In this document: in pieces, positions 5,384 through 5,450 of the stretch
How the letters are laid out: every line of letters starts with the position of its first letter
How positions within the stretch are numbered: the first letter of the stretch is position 1
Position numbers and translations under genes: made by a program
Assembly: GCA_946570335.1 (NCBI GenBank)
Contig: CAMNYG010000115.1
Span: 1 to 5,450, forward strand
DNA length: 5,450 nt
From: an uncultured Dietzia sp.
Lineage (GTDB): Bacteria > Actinomycetota > Actinomycetes > Mycobacteriales > Mycobacteriaceae
Reading direction: 5' to 3'
Notes under the pieces: model-generated
What the model was told of the DNA's origin: nothing
The model's database searches: none
The model's input: only the letters and a program-made list of their open reading frames with translations

Positions 5384-5450
5384 TCAGCTCAGGACCTGGC
5401 GGGCCATGACCATGCGGCAGACCTGGTTGGTGCCCTCGTAGATCTGGGTG
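5384..5450 (-). CDS. Acyl-CoA dehydrogenase, C-terminal 21 residues (rest beyond right edge)
   Basis: Read on the minus strand, the last 21 codons are TQIYEGTNQVCRMVMARQVLS, then TGA (stop at 5384-5386). The segment IYEGTNQ followed by R.VMAR.(L)L is the hallmark C-terminus of acyl-CoA dehydrogenases, flavoenzymes that introduce the alpha-beta double bond in fatty acyl-CoAs. In this family the glutamate of YEGT is the catalytic base in many members, and the following residues contact FAD. In M. tuberculosis a gene of this family, fadE25 (Rv3274c), lies a few genes further along in the same orientation, so this may be its ortholog. With so little sequence, the subfamily and substrate cannot be given. 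Confidence 0.85.
   Translation of the reverse strand, partial: TQIYEGTNQVCRMVMARQVLS

Noticed and set aside
1..5450. Novel defence, mobile or CRISPR-type system
   Set aside because: No repeat arrays, transposase, integrase, toxin-antitoxin or nuclease motifs were found; every sizeable gene fits a known conserved actinobacterial family in familiar order.

Overview
The window comes from a high-GC actinobacterium, most likely a mycolic-acid-producing member of the Mycobacteriales (Mycobacterium, Gordonia, Rhodococcus or Dietzia relatives). The support is strong G/C preference at third codon positions, frequent GTG starts (three of the four visible starts), and a gene order that closely follows, from memory, the M. 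tuberculosis Rv3262 to Rv3274c neighbourhood. The genus cannot be fixed from this sequence alone.

Layout from left to right. Positions 1-698 (+) hold the 3' part of fbiB, the coenzyme F420 biosynthesis enzyme, running off the left edge. It converges on a minus-strand pair. The upstream member of that pair is wbbL (1974-2852), the rhamnosyltransferase of the arabinogalactan linker unit. The downstream member is manB/manC-type mannose-1-phosphate guanylyltransferase (776-1888). A 117-base divergent spacer (2853-2969) separates wbbL from a plus-strand pair: an Lcp1-like LytR-CpsA-Psr ligase (2970-4526) and a TIGR03089-type protein (4555-5241), 28 bases apart. A 142-base convergent gap with several hairpins follows, and then the last 21 codons of a minus-strand acyl-CoA dehydrogenase (5384-5450).

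The central four genes form a cell-envelope module. GDP-mannose feeds mannosylated lipids and glycans (PIM, LM, LAM and others). WbbL adds rhamnose to decaprenyl-PP-GlcNAc to build the linker on which arabinogalactan grows. Lcp1 is the enzyme class that finally attaches arabinogalactan to peptidoglycan. The start and the end of arabinogalactan anchoring are therefore transcribed divergently from one short spacer. The TIGR03089 protein, a short relative of the N-terminal part of AMP-binding (acyl-CoA ligase-like) enzymes, is the one gene here of unknown function.

I see no mobile element, CRISPR array, tRNA, rRNA, phage gene or obvious foreign segment. This is largely a conserved chromosomal housekeeping region. 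The observations worth a second look are modest: the absence of rmlD next to wbbL, a palindrome in the lcp1 leader, a lone cysteine pair in the exported part of Lcp1, and the uncharacterised TIGR03089 partner.
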